64,000 bases of DNA from Sphingobium sp. C100 (GCF_000508185.1 NZ_AYOY01000176.1:26998-90997); one strand, 5' to 3'; positions 1 through 8,928 are shown, numbered from the stretch's first letter. The notes: generated by a model not told the origin, from the letters alone. Numbers and translations: made by a program.

Positions 1-219
<219 letters not shown>

Positions 220-247
220 GGGTGCCCGCAGGAGCATTGTTGGGATA

Positions 248-757
248 ATGGGCGACACGACCGGAGAACCGCGTACACGCGCCATCGCGCGCAAGCTGAC
301 CGTCACGGCGCGCCAGATCGTTCAGCGGTTCGACCAGAGCGTTGAGCAGATGGGCGTTTCGCGCGCGAAATTCGCCGTGATTGCACTGGTTTCGCGCAAG
401 CCGGGCGTGTCTCAGCGCGCGATCGCCGAACGGCTGCAAGTGACCGAGGTCACGGCGGGGCGGCTGGTTGAACGGCTCTGTGCCGATGGATTTCTGGAGC
501 GGCGCGGCAACCCCAACAACCGCCGGACCTATTTCGTGCATTTGACCGCGGCGGCGCAGCCGCTGCTCGACGAGCTGTCGGTGGTCGCGGCCGCGCAGGA
601 AAAACAGACCTTCCGCGGTTTCAGTACCGACGAACTGGATCAGCTCGAGCAATTTCTGGCGCGAATTTCGGCCAATATCGCGATCGGTGGGCGCGTGTCT
701 GCGGAATGTCCCGTCGTCTCGCCAAAAGTCGAGGCTGACGCGATACCGATTGATTAG
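248..757 (+). CDS. MarR-family transcriptional regulator
   Basis: A 169-residue protein of usual MarR size. A winged helix-turn-helix is visible: the recognition-helix stretch SQRAIAERLQVTEVTAGRLV (about residues 57-76), followed by a wing with RRGNPNNRR and FVHLTAAAQ, which is the MarR signature for duplex binding. Such dimers usually repress nearby catabolic operons until an aromatic or acyl-CoA ligand binds. It lies 28 bases after the thiolase end and is followed by a strong hairpin, so it probably closes that transcript. Its ligand and target are not shown by the sequence. Confidence 0.88.
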   Translation: MGDTTGEPRTRAIARKLTVTARQIVQRFDQSVEQMGVSRAKFAVIALVSRKPGVSQRAIAERLQVTEVTAGRLVERLCADGFLERRGNPNNRRTYFVHLTAAAQPLLDELSVVAAAQEKQTFRGFSTDELDQLEQFLARISANIAIGGRVSAECPVVSPKVEADAIPID

Positions 758-798
758 ACCTTATAGGCCTTCATCTGCGTCTGCTGGGATGGAGCCAT

Positions 799-834
799 AA
801 AAAAGGGACGCAGCCGTGCTGCGCCCCTTTTTTT
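799..834. terminator. Rho-independent terminator, bidirectional
   Basis: Hairpin with arms AAAAAAGGGACGCAGC and GCTGCGCCCCTTTTTT (one A/C mismatch) around a 3-base loop, with T runs on both strands. It sits between the convergent MarR gene and the small secreted-protein gene and can end both transcripts. Confidence 0.85.
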
Positions 835-887
835 GCATTTCGCTACACTGCGGCGCAGCATGATGCGCGCGCGCCGGTCACCACCGC

Positions 888-1181
888 TCAGCGCAGCGCG
901 ATGACGTCCGTCTTCTTGAGGCTGGTCGTCAGCTTGCCGCCGACAACCGAGAGGGTGTCGCCCGGAACGCTGATCATGCTGCCTTCGAAGATGATCGCGA
1001 CCGAGCCATCGTCGTTCACGCGATAAACAGGCGCCAGCCGCGCACCCTTCACATCCACCAGCATCTTGCCGCGCGAAGCGATGCTCGCCGTGGCGGACTG
1101 ATCCGCCGGCGCCTGGTCCTGGGCCATGGCAGGCGACATGGCAGCTGCGGTGGCAAGCAGGAAGAGACCGAAATTCTTCAC
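888..1181 (-). CDS. Small exported protein of unknown function
   Basis: A 97-residue protein with a clear Sec signal peptide: short N-terminus with Lys, hydrophobic segment FGLFLLATAAA and an AMA|Q cleavage site near residue 20. The mature part of about 77 residues is hydrophilic at first (QDQAPADQSA) and then predicted beta-rich, with no cysteines or recognisable motif. It is most likely periplasmic. I do not recognise the family. It is monocistronic, convergent with the MarR gene across a shared terminator, and does not look tied to the catabolic genes. Confidence 0.7.
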   Translation of the reverse strand: MKNFGLFLLATAAAMSPAMAQDQAPADQSATASIASRGKMLVDVKGARLAPVYRVNDDGSVAIIFEGSMISVPGDTLSVVGGKLTTSLKKTDVIALR

Positions 1182-1372
1182 CTTAGAAACTCCTCAGACT
1201 CATGATAGCGGCAAGCCCGCAATCGAAACTAAGCCCCGTTAGCGTTCGCGCTGAATCGAGTCAAGAGCGATGCTGTGTTGCAGCAAAGAATTTGGCGAAG
1301 CGGTGGCCGGCTATCTTCCCGGCGATGCATGGCGGGCCGCGCTCCGGCATCGGCGCGCGCGGCCCTGCGGGG

Positions 1373-2152
1373 TCAGCGCGGCGGCATCCGCATACCGGCA
1401 TCAAGCCGAATGGTCGCCGCGTTCAGATAGGCGTTGCGGATCATCTCCAGCGCCAGGCTGGCAAATTCTTCGGGCTGGCCCAGACGACCGGGCGCCTGAA
1501 CCTGGGTCGCGAGTTTCTCAAGATGCTGGGGCGGCATCCGCAACATCGGCGGCGTCGCGAAAAAGCCGGGCTGGATCACATTCACGCGGATGCCATCGCG
1601 CGCCAGGTCGCGGGCGATCGGCAGGCTCATGCCGATGATCGCCGCTTTCGCCGCGGCGTAGGCGGCCTGGCCGGACATGCCGTCGGTCGCCGCGGTGGAA
1701 GCGGTGTTGACGATGACGCCGCGTTCACCGTCGATGGGATCGAGCGTCATCATGCCGGCGGCCGCGCGCGTGAGACAGCGAAAAGAGCCGACCGCATTCA
1801 CTGCCAACACCCATTCGAACCGATCGGTGGGAAAGCGCTTAATCTCTCCGGTTTCCTTGTCGCGGCTCACCGCCTTGCCGGAATCGCCGCCGCCGGCGCA
1901 GGAAATCAGCGCCCGTTCCTGACCATGCGCCGCGCGCGCCTTGGCAAAGGCTGCATCGACGCTTTCTTCCGACAGGACGTCGCACTGGCAGAAAAGTGCG
2001 CCGGTTTCGGCCGCGGCCTGCTCGCCCGGCTCTTCGCGCAGATCGAAGATCGCAACCGAAACCCCGGCAGCGCGCAGCGCCTTGACGGTTGCAAGGCCAA
2101 GCCCGGACGCGCCGCCGGTGACGATTGCTGCGAGCGAACTGTCGATCTTCAT
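1373..2152 (-). CDS. SDR oxidoreductase, 3-hydroxyacyl-CoA dehydrogenase type II-like
   Basis: A 259-residue classical short-chain dehydrogenase. The NAD-binding motif TGGASGLG is at residues 12-19, and the catalytic Ser152, Tyr165 and Lys169 (AAYAAAKAA) are present. The overall pattern, including the long FDLREEPG and NVIQPGFFATPPM segments, resembles HSD10/type II 3-hydroxyacyl-CoA dehydrogenases, which oxidise 3-hydroxyacyl-CoA to 3-ketoacyl-CoA. The start was chosen at 2152 because AGGGAGAGC precedes that ATG; the frame stays open further upstream but without homology. It is divergent from the CoA-transferase operon, so it probably performs the third beta-oxidation step for the same substrate. 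Exact specificity is inferred. Confidence 0.85.
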   Translation of the reverse strand: MKIDSSLAAIVTGGASGLGLATVKALRAAGVSVAIFDLREEPGEQAAAETGALFCQCDVLSEESVDAAFAKARAAHGQERALISCAGGGDSGKAVSRDKETGEIKRFPTDRFEWVLAVNAVGSFRCLTRAAAGMMTLDPIDGERGVIVNTASTAATDGMSGQAAYAAAKAAIIGMSLPIARDLARDGIRVNVIQPGFFATPPMLRMPPQHLEKLATQVQAPGRLGQPEEFASLALEMIRNAYLNAATIRLDAGMRMPPR

Positions 2153-2430
2153 GATGCTCTCCCTGACAATGTTCGGACACGGACATCGGCGCCATGATCG
2201 CGGGCCGCACATCCCCTCCGGCGCAGGACGGGCCGGCGCAATCATGGCCTTACGCAAGATGACCGGACTGTCCCACCGGATGCTGTCGATGGACGCAATT
2301 TCATCGGGCGCGCGATGCCTGATTTGCCAAGGCCCGCAACACTTGCCCTGCGCGACGGTGACAATAAGACCATATGTTTAAAGAGGGCCGGAAAGTCACC
2401 GCTTCCGGGCAGGCATGATTTGGGGATCCC

Positions 2431-3657
2431 ATGACACAGGTTATGAAGGGCATACGCATATTGGAGGTGGCCCAGTTCACCTTCGTCCCGGCAGCCGGCG
2501 CGATCCTGGCCGACTGGGGTGCGGATGTCATCAAGATCGAGCATCCCGTCCGTGGCGATACGCAACGCGGCTTCATCAACCTGGGCGGGGTCAAGGTCGA
2601 TCCCAACCGCAACACGCTGATCGAGCATCCCAATCGCGGCAAGCGTAGCGTGGGCGTCGACATTTCCACCGAGGGCGGCCGCGAGGTCATCTATGAACTC
2701 GCCAAGACGGCCGATGTGTTCCTGACCAACTATCTGCCGAGCGCGCGGCGGAAGCTGGGCATCGACATCGATCAGATCCGTGCCGCCAATCCCGACATCA
2801 TCTATGCGCGCGGCAGCGCCTATGGCGACAAGGGACCAGAGCGTGAAGTGGGCGGCTTCGACGGGACGGCCTGGTGGTCGCGCAGCGGGATCGCCTATAC
2901 CATGACGCCTGAAGAGATTGAGGGCGTGTTTACGCAGCCGATGCCGGCCTTTGGCGACTCGATCGGCGGGATGAACATTGCGGGCGGCATTTCGGCGGCC
3001 CTGTTCCATCGGGCACGGACCGGCGAGGCGCTGGAGGTCGATGTTTCGCTGCTGAGCACCGCATGGTGGGCGTCGGGGGCGGCGATCGATCAGGCGATCG
3101 AAACCGGCATCGCGCCGCGTCAGCACATGCCCCGGTCCGGCGCTTCGGGCGTTAACCCCTTCATGGGCAATTACACCACGTCCGATGGCGAGACGATCAA
3201 CCTGTGCACCCTGACGCCAGGCCCCTATATCCGCGACCTCTTCACCCATTTGGGACATCCCGAGGCGGCGGACGATCCGCGCTTTGCCGATGTCCATGCG
3301 CTGATGCAGAATTGGGCCGACGCCAGCGCAATCATCGTCAAGGCCATCGGCAGCAAGCCGTTCGATTATTGGCGCCAGCATCTCAAAACCTATCGCGGCC
3401 AGTGGGCGCCGGTGCAGAGCCTGCTCCATATGGCGACCGACGAACAGGCGCTGGCCAACGACATGCTGTTCGAAGTGGAGGCGGCGGAAGGCGGCGCGCC
3501 ACTCAAGCTGGTCCGCGGCCCGATCCAGTTCAACCATCAACCGGTCGAAACGACCCGCGCCCCGACCGCATCCGAGCATACCGAGATCGTTCTGATGGAA
3601 GCGGGCCTGGACTGGGACCGGATCGAAGCGCTGAAAGCTGCGGCGGCTATCGCCTAA
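2431..3657 (+). CDS. CaiB/BaiF (class III) CoA-transferase
   Basis: A 408-residue protein of normal family III length. The N-terminal half has the family pattern (PAAGAILADWGADVIKIEHP at residues 20-39, then VGVDI and NYLPSARRKLG). The Asp of AFGDSIGGM (residue 176) corresponds to the Asp that forms the acyl-enzyme anhydride in formyl-CoA transferase. These enzymes move CoA from one acyl-CoA to another carboxylic acid without ATP. First gene of a plus-strand operon with a small conserved protein, an acyl-CoA ligase, a second CoA-transferase and an amidohydrolase, so it likely activates a pathway acid. Confidence 0.9.
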   Translation: MTQVMKGIRILEVAQFTFVPAAGAILADWGADVIKIEHPVRGDTQRGFINLGGVKVDPNRNTLIEHPNRGKRSVGVDISTEGGREVIYELAKTADVFLTNYLPSARRKLGIDIDQIRAANPDIIYARGSAYGDKGPEREVGGFDGTAWWSRSGIAYTMTPEEIEGVFTQPMPAFGDSIGGMNIAGGISAALFHRARTGEALEVDVSLLSTAWWASGAAIDQAIETGIAPRQHMPRSGASGVNPFMGNYTTSDGETINLCTLTPGPYIRDLFTHLGHPEAADDPRFADVHALMQNWADASAIIVKAIGSKPFDYWRQHLKTYRGQWAPVQSLLHMATDEQALANDMLFEVEAAEGGAPLKLVRGPIQFNHQPVETTRAPTASEHTEIVLMEAGLDWDRIEALKAAAAIA

Positions 3658-3671
3658 TTGAACAGAGAGAG

Positions 3672-3965
3672 ATGATGAAACCTGGTACGAAACTCAAAAG
3701 TTCTGTCTGCGACACCGAAGTCATGGTGATCCGCGTGGGCGAAGGCGACATCGAATGTGGCGGTGCGCCGATGGCGGAGGAACGACCCGCCGAGCGCGGC
3801 ACCGTGGACGCCGCCTTTGCGGAAGGCACCAAGATCGGAAAGCGCTATGTCGACGAAGCGGGCACGATCGAATTGCTGTGCGTGAAGGCCGGGACCGGCT
3901 CGCTGGCGCTCAGCGGCACGGCGCTGCGCGCCAAAGACGCCAAGCCTCTCCCTTCTTCGGACTGA
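3672..3965 (+). CDS. Small conserved protein of unknown function, between CoA-transferase and acyl-CoA ligase
   Basis: A 97-residue protein starting at MMKPGTKLKSSVC, with AGAGAGAG-type purine-rich sequence before the ATG. Visible features are a VMVIRVGEGDIECGGAPM segment, an RYVDEAG segment and two conserved-looking Cys in the first 40 residues. There is no signal peptide or membrane segment. From memory, similar small proteins sit beside acyl-CoA synthetases in actinobacteria and sphingomonads, but no function is established to my knowledge. It is 14 bases after the CoA-transferase and 10 bases before the ligase, so it is co-translated with both; a role as a small subunit or accessory to CoA activation is only inference. 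Confidence 0.75.
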   Translation: MMKPGTKLKSSVCDTEVMVIRVGEGDIECGGAPMAEERPAERGTVDAAFAEGTKIGKRYVDEAGTIELLCVKAGTGSLALSGTALRAKDAKPLPSSD

Positions 3966-3975
3966 TCGCACCAGC

Positions 3976-5469
3976 ATGAACATCTCGCTCATTCTCCAGA
4001 TGGCGGCCGACGCCGACCCTGACCGTATCGCGATCGTGTGCGAAGGCCGCCGCTGGTCCTATGGGGAGTTGCACCGCGCCGCCACAGGCGCCGCGCGGCT
4101 GTTCCGGGAGAGCGGCGCGAGCCATGTCGCGCTGCTCGATGAAAACAGCGCCGCTGCCGCGATCACCCTGTTCGGTGCGGCGATCGCCGGCATACCCTAT
4201 GTGCCGCTGAACTATCGTTTGGCCGATGTCGACTTGAGCGCGTTGCTCGCACGCATCGCGCCGGCCGCACTGGTGGGCGATACGGCGCGCGCAGAGCGGT
4301 TGAACCCCGATGGTGGACATCTGTTTTGGACCCGCCAGACCCTGATCGAACAGGCCGAAGCGCGGGCCGATGGCCCGGAGCTGGAAGAGAGCGATGAGCC
4401 GGTCGCGGTCCAGTTGTTCACCAGCGGCACGACCGGCGTGCCGAAGGCTGCGGTACTGCGCCACGCGAACCTGCTGTCCTATATTCTGGGCACGGTCGAG
4501 TTCATGAGCGCGGAAGAGGGCGAGGCCGCACTGGTCAGTGTGCCGCCCTATCATATTGCCGGCATCGCCGCGTTGCTCAGCTCCACCTATGCGATGCGCC
4601 GCCTGTTGCTGTTGCCGGCGTTCGAGCCGGACGCCTGGCTTGACCTCGCATCGGACGAAGGGGCGACGCACGCCTTCGTCGTGCCGACAATGTTGGCGCG
4701 CGTCATCGCCGCGATGGAAGCGCGCGGTGGACATGAACTCACCTCGCTCCGCGCCATCGCCTATGGCGGCGGACGTATGCCGACGGAGCTGATCGATCGC
4801 GCACTCGATCTGTTTCCGGAAGCGGCCTTCACCAACGCCTATGGGCTTACCGAGACCAGCTCCACCATAGCGCTGCTCGGCCCCGAGGAGCATCGCGCTG
4901 CCCACCGGTCGGACGACCCGACGGTGCGGGCGCGGCTGGGTTCCGTTGGTCGGCCGCTGCCCACCATCGAACTGGAGATTCGCGACGAGGAAGGCCGCAA
5001 ACTGCCGGTCGGCGAGCGCGGCGAAATCTATGTTCGCGGCGATCAGGTGTCGGGAGAATATCGGGAACGCAGCGCACTGGATGCAGAGGGATGGTTCCCC
5101 ACCCGTGACGCGGGCTGGCTGGACGCGGAAGGCTATCTGTTCCTGGCCGGTCGCGCCGACGATGTGATTGTGCGCGGCGGTGAGAATATCTCGCCCGGAG
5201 AGATTGAGGATGTGCTGATGACGCATCCGTGCGTCGCCGATGCCTGCGCCGTGGCCGTGCCCTCGCTGGAATGGGGCGAAGCGGTTGGCGTGGCCATCGT
5301 CGTCCGACCCGGTCACAACCCCGCGAGCGAAGCGGAATTGTGCGAGTTGATCCGCAGTCGCCTGCGTTCGTCGCGCGTGCCGGAACGGATCAGCTACCTG
5401 GAAGTGCTGCCCTATAATGAAATGGGTAAGCTGTTGCGGCGGCAGGTCAAAGCGCATTTCCAGGGCTGA
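3976..5469 (+). CDS. Class I adenylate-forming acyl-CoA ligase
   Basis: A 497-residue ANL-superfamily enzyme. The P-loop TSGTTGVPK is at residues 149-157, NAYGLTETSS is the A5 motif, TRDAGWLDAEGYL and GRADDVIVRGGENISPGEIE are the A7/A8 hinge, and a C-terminal NEMGKLLRR supplies the A10 lysine. It makes acyl-AMP and then acyl-CoA from a free carboxylic acid, ATP and CoA in the cytoplasm. It lies inside the CoA-transferase operon, which suggests that the substrate acid can enter either by ATP-driven ligation or by CoA exchange. The substrate is unknown; the size and motifs fit medium or cyclic acids as well as aromatic ones. Confidence 0.92.
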   Translation: MNISLILQMAADADPDRIAIVCEGRRWSYGELHRAATGAARLFRESGASHVALLDENSAAAAITLFGAAIAGIPYVPLNYRLADVDLSALLARIAPAALVGDTARAERLNPDGGHLFWTRQTLIEQAEARADGPELEESDEPVAVQLFTSGTTGVPKAAVLRHANLLSYILGTVEFMSAEEGEAALVSVPPYHIAGIAALLSSTYAMRRLLLLPAFEPDAWLDLASDEGATHAFVVPTMLARVIAAMEARGGHELTSLRAIAYGGGRMPTELIDRALDLFPEAAFTNAYGLTETSSTIALLGPEEHRAAHRSDDPTVRARLGSVGRPLPTIELEIRDEEGRKLPVGERGEIYVRGDQVSGEYRERSALDAEGWFPTRDAGWLDAEGYLFLAGRADDVIVRGGENISPGEIEDVLMTHPCVADACAVAVPSLEWGEAVGVAIVVRPGHNPASEAELCELIRSRLRSSRVPERISYLEVLPYNEMGKLLRRQVKAHFQG

Positions 5470-5470
5470 C

Positions 5471-6631
5471 ATGTCCTTGTCGATCCCGCTCGCCGACGTT
5501 GCCGATGCATGGATCGGCGATTTGGCCCGCGCGACCGAAATCCAGGCGCTGGCGCAGATTGCCGGCGCCACATTGCTGGGCGAACGCGCCTTGTTTGCCG
5601 ACCTCCCCGTCCCCGGCCTGCGCTCGGCCGGCGGTGGGTGCCGGCTCTATCCTACCGCCAGCGGATGGATTGCGCTCACGCTGGCCCGCGATGACGACCG
5701 GACGCTCCTCCCCGCCCTGCTCCGCACACAGGATGTTGCCGACGCGGACGATGAGGCGCTCGCCACCGCCTTTGCCCGTCAGGATGCGCAGGCGCTGGTC
5801 GCACAAGGCCGCGCCTTGGGCCTCGCAATCGCTGCCGAGGATGAGATCGAGTCCGCTTCGCCGGCTCTGGTCCAGCTTGGCGACGCGCCGCGCGCCGCGC
5901 CGCCGGGCGACATGCCCCGCATAGTCGACTTGTCCGCGCTGTGGGCCGGGCCGCTCTGCACCCATCTGCTGCATCTTGCCGACGCGCAGGTCACCAGGAT
6001 CGAAAGCGTGACGCGTCCGGACCGGATGCGGGATGGCCGCGATTCGCGGCTGTTCTCCCTGCTGAACCAAGGCAAGGTCGAGCGGCAGCTGGACTTGCGC
6101 TCGGCACAGGGGCGCAGTGCCCTGTTCGATCTGATCGATGCGGCGGACATGGTGGTCGCGGCCGCCCGGCCCCGCGCACTGGCGCAACTGGGCCTTGACC
6201 CAATGGGTTTCGTTGCCGGGAAGCCAGGCCGGCTCTGGCTGACCATCACCGGCCATGGCGCGGACGGCGACCGTGCGACATGGATCGGTTATGGCGACGA
6301 TAGCGCAGTGGCCGGCGGGGCGAGCGCGGCGATGCGCGGGGCGACCGGCGAACCAGGCTTCATCGGCGATGCATTGGGCGACCCCCTTTCAGGCTTATAT
6401 GCCGCGCGTGCGCTCAGCGCCGCATGGCGCGAGGGACGCGGCGGGGCGTTCATATTGTCGATGCGCGGCGTTGTGGCACGGGCGATCGCACAGGCACAGG
6501 CGCGTGACGCGTCGGATTTCAAGGCGCAGTTGCGTTGCTGGCGCGCGGCGGCGGGCAGTCCGTTTCCCGCCGTGCCGGCGCGCGACGCTTCGACAGCGCC
6601 CCTCCTGGCTGCCGAACCCATGCCATGCTGA
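5471..6631 (+). CDS. CaiB-like CoA-transferase with apparently permuted domain order
   Basis: A 386-residue protein. The start at 5471 is one base after the ligase stop; the frame is open upstream only inside the ligase. The family III Rossmann part starts late, at DLSALWAGPLCTHLL (about residue 153), and contains GDALGDPLSGLYAA (299-312), the position expected for the catalytic Asp. The preceding 150 residues, with CRLYPTASGWIALTLARDDD (57-76), read like the small domain that normally follows the Rossmann part in CaiB proteins. The C-terminus then ends early. It may pair with the canonical enzyme at 2431-3657. Permutation is my inference from motif order. Confidence 0.75.
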   Translation: MSLSIPLADVADAWIGDLARATEIQALAQIAGATLLGERALFADLPVPGLRSAGGGCRLYPTASGWIALTLARDDDRTLLPALLRTQDVADADDEALATAFARQDAQALVAQGRALGLAIAAEDEIESASPALVQLGDAPRAAPPGDMPRIVDLSALWAGPLCTHLLHLADAQVTRIESVTRPDRMRDGRDSRLFSLLNQGKVERQLDLRSAQGRSALFDLIDAADMVVAAARPRALAQLGLDPMGFVAGKPGRLWLTITGHGADGDRATWIGYGDDSAVAGGASAAMRGATGEPGFIGDALGDPLSGLYAARALSAAWREGRGGAFILSMRGVVARAIAQAQARDASDFKAQLRCWRAAAGSPFPAVPARDASTAPLLAAEPMPC

Positions 6632-8049
6632 TCCGCAACGCCGAATTGGAGGGCGGACAGCGGGCTGATGTCCGGATCGCCGGGGCGCGGATATCGGCGA
6701 TAGGGCAGTTGAGGCCGGAGCCGGGAGAGTGCTGCATCGCTGCGGGCGGCCGGCTGCTGCTGCCCGGCCTGCACGATCATCATATTCATCTGCCCGCGCT
6801 GGCCGCGTCCCATGCCTCCATACCCTGCGGCCCGCCCATAGTGACGAATGATGTGGATCTTGTCAGCGCGCTCGCGATCGCGGGGGACGGCTGGGTGCGG
6901 GGCATCGGCTATCATGAAAGCGTGGCCGGAATGCTCGACGCGGCGATGCTCGACCGGATGGCGCCCGACCGGCCCGTCCGCATCCAGCATCGTGGCGGGC
7001 GTATGTGGTTTCTGAACTCGATGGCGCTCGACCATCTGCTGGCGCGCAGGGCAGCGCCGCCGGGACTGGAGCAAGTGGGGGGGCGTTTCACCGGCCGGCT
7101 GTTCGACGATGACGCCTGGCTGACCGAGGCATTGGCCTCTGCGCCGCCCTCGCTCGCTGCGGTCGGGGCGCTGCTGGCAAGGCGCGGCGTCACCGGCCTG
7201 ACCGAAATGACGCCCCGCAATGATGGTGCGATGGCGGCCTTTTATGCCGCGGAGCAGGCGCGCGGGGCGCTGCCGCAAGGGCTGCTGGTGGCGGGTCGAC
7301 CGAGTCTGCGTGAATCGGACATGGGCGTGCACATGCGCCGCGGGCCGGTGAAGCTGCATTTGCATGAAGCGGCCCTGCCGACCTTTGATGATCTCGTCGC
7401 CCAGATCGGGGCCGCGCACGAGGAGGGACGCGGGGTTGCGGTGCATTGCGTGACGGAGGTGGAACTGGTTTTCACCCTGGCCGCCATCGGGACGGCGGGC
7501 GCGCATCCGGGCGACCGGATTGAACATGCCGGCGTAGCGCCGGACGAGTCGGTCGACGAAATCGCGCGGCTCGGCCTGGCGGTCGTCAGCCAGCCGCACT
7601 TCATCAGCGAACGGGGCGACGCCTATCTGGCCGATACCGAACCGCGCCAACACCCCCTTCTCTATCGCCTGCGCGCCTTTCGCGCTGCGGGCGTCGCGCT
7701 GGCAGCGGGCAGCGATGCGCCTTTTGGACGACCCGATCCCTGGGCATCGATGGCGGCCGCCGTGTCGCGACGGACCAGGGATGGCCAAATCATCGGCGCG
7801 GAAGAAGCACTGAGCGCCGAAGAAGCGCTCGACCTGTATCTGCGCGATCCGGTCGATCTGCGGGCGCGACGATGCGTATCGCCCGGTGCGGTCGCCGACC
7901 TGTGCCTGATCGACCGGGACTGGGCGGCGGCACGGCGCAACCTAGCCGGGGTCAATGCCCTTGCCACCTTCGTGCAGGGCGTCATGATTTTCGATGCGAT
8001 CGACCAGGCCCCAACGGAGCGCCGTTTGCGCGTTAATGCGTCGGCCTGA
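6625..8049 (+). CDS. Amidohydrolase (amidohydrolase_3 / YtcJ-like metal-dependent hydrolase)
   Basis: A 474-residue protein whose ATG overlaps the previous stop by seven bases, indicating translational coupling. It has the fold's signature in order: an N-terminal beta-sandwich strand, LLLPGLHDHHIHL with the HxH metal pair (His53, His55), AVHCVTEVE, GDRIEHAG and AAGSDAPFG with the metal Asp near the C-terminus. Members hydrolyse C-N or C-O bonds in amides, lactams, ureas or lactones. As last gene of the CoA-activation operon it may open a ring or remove a substituent to free the acid that the ligase or CoA-transferase then uses; this role is inferred. Its 3' end overlaps the convergent crotonase gene by 108 bases. 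Confidence 0.85.
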   Translation: MLIRNAELEGGQRADVRIAGARISAIGQLRPEPGECCIAAGGRLLLPGLHDHHIHLPALAASHASIPCGPPIVTNDVDLVSALAIAGDGWVRGIGYHESVAGMLDAAMLDRMAPDRPVRIQHRGGRMWFLNSMALDHLLARRAAPPGLEQVGGRFTGRLFDDDAWLTEALASAPPSLAAVGALLARRGVTGLTEMTPRNDGAMAAFYAAEQARGALPQGLLVAGRPSLRESDMGVHMRRGPVKLHLHEAALPTFDDLVAQIGAAHEEGRGVAVHCVTEVELVFTLAAIGTAGAHPGDRIEHAGVAPDESVDEIARLGLAVVSQPHFISERGDAYLADTEPRQHPLLYRLRAFRAAGVALAAGSDAPFGRPDPWASMAAAVSRRTRDGQIIGAEEALSAEEALDLYLRDPVDLRARRCVSPGAVADLCLIDRDWAAARRNLAGVNALATFVQGVMIFDAIDQAPTERRLRVNASA

Positions 8050-8928
8050 AAGCATCAGCAGCAAGGCCCGGCCCCGCCCGATCCGACGCGACACGGAAAC
8101 GCAGCCGCCGGCGCCGGGCAGCAGGCCCATGCCCACCTCGGGCAATTGAAACCAGGCTTGTGGGGCGGCGGTGACGATGCGCGCGAAAGCGGCCATTTCC
8201 AGGCCCGATCCGACGCAGGCTCCCTGAATGTGCACGTCAAGGCGGTCGCTGCATTGGGCGAGCAACAGCGCGGGAAGCGTGCGACTGCGGATCCAGTGGC
8301 CGAGCGCCGGGTCGCGCGTCGTGCCGAACTCATCCAGATCGGCCCCCACGGAAAAGGCCCGCCCCTTGCCGCGCAGAGCGACTCGCGTGATGCTCGGGTC
8401 GAGCAGCGCAACCATGAGCGCTTCGTAGAGCCTGTCCCGCATACCGACATCGATCGCATTCTGCGCTAAGGGTCGGTCCAGCGTCAGTGTCAGGCACGCA
8501 TCCTCGCGTTGGACATGGACGCAGCCCGGTGCTGCAGGCATGGATGCCGGAATTCGATCCGCAAGCCATCGGGCGCACTCCCCACCGCCCAGCAATAGAC
8601 CATAGGCCATCGACTCGGTCGGTAGCGCAAGTGCGGTCGGCAGCGGTTCGATCGCGCGCAGCAACTGCACCAGGGCGGCCGCCGCCTGCGGGTGACGAGA
8701 CGCACCTGTAAGCAGCATTTCCGCGGAAAACGGCGGTTCCAGTACGGCGTCGAACCAGGTCGCGGCCGGATGCGCGGGATCGCCCCGGGCGACCACCGGG
8801 AAAGGCGGCAGCGGCGGCGGCGCAGCATTTTCCGGCAGGGTAGCCAGATCGACCAGCGCAATCGCCTGATCGCCCCAATCCCGGTTTTGCAGCGCCTCAT
8901 AGCCGATCTCACATGCTTGGATCGTCAT
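7942..8928 (-). CDS. Enoyl-CoA hydratase/isomerase family protein with N-terminal extension
   Basis: A 328-residue protein, longer than the usual 255-270. The crotonase core starts near residue 135 and shows AFSVGADLDEF (191-201) and GACVGSGLEMAAF (237-249), the two oxyanion-hole segments, and PEVGMGLLPGAGG with a candidate catalytic Glu. The first 130 residues are not a standard crotonase N-terminus; a helical stretch there (LVQLLRAIEPLPTALALPTE) resembles a remnant of a second crotonase half. It probably hydrates or isomerises an unsaturated acyl-CoA. It is divergent from the IclR gene, sharing the palindrome-bearing intergenic region, and its 3' end overlaps the amidohydrolase gene antisense. 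Confidence 0.82.
   Translation of the reverse strand: MTIQACEIGYEALQNRDWGDQAIALVDLATLPENAAPPPLPPFPVVARGDPAHPAATWFDAVLEPPFSAEMLLTGASRHPQAAAALVQLLRAIEPLPTALALPTESMAYGLLLGGGECARWLADRIPASMPAAPGCVHVQREDACLTLTLDRPLAQNAIDVGMRDRLYEALMVALLDPSITRVALRGKGRAFSVGADLDEFGTTRDPALGHWIRSRTLPALLLAQCSDRLDVHIQGACVGSGLEMAAFARIVTAAPQAWFQLPEVGMGLLPGAGGCVSVSRRIGRGRALLLMLSGRRINAQTALRWGLVDRIENHDALHEGGKGIDPG

Noticed and set aside
3910..5571. 553-codon minus-strand open frame opposite the acyl-CoA ligase
   Set aside because: It has shadow-type composition (rich in Arg, Gln, His, Gly), no ribosome site and is fully covered by the ligase with all ANL motifs.
6289..7788. 499-codon minus-strand open frame opposite the amidohydrolase
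   Set aside because: The sense strand encodes all metal-binding motifs of an amidohydrolase; the antisense translation has no recognisable motif.
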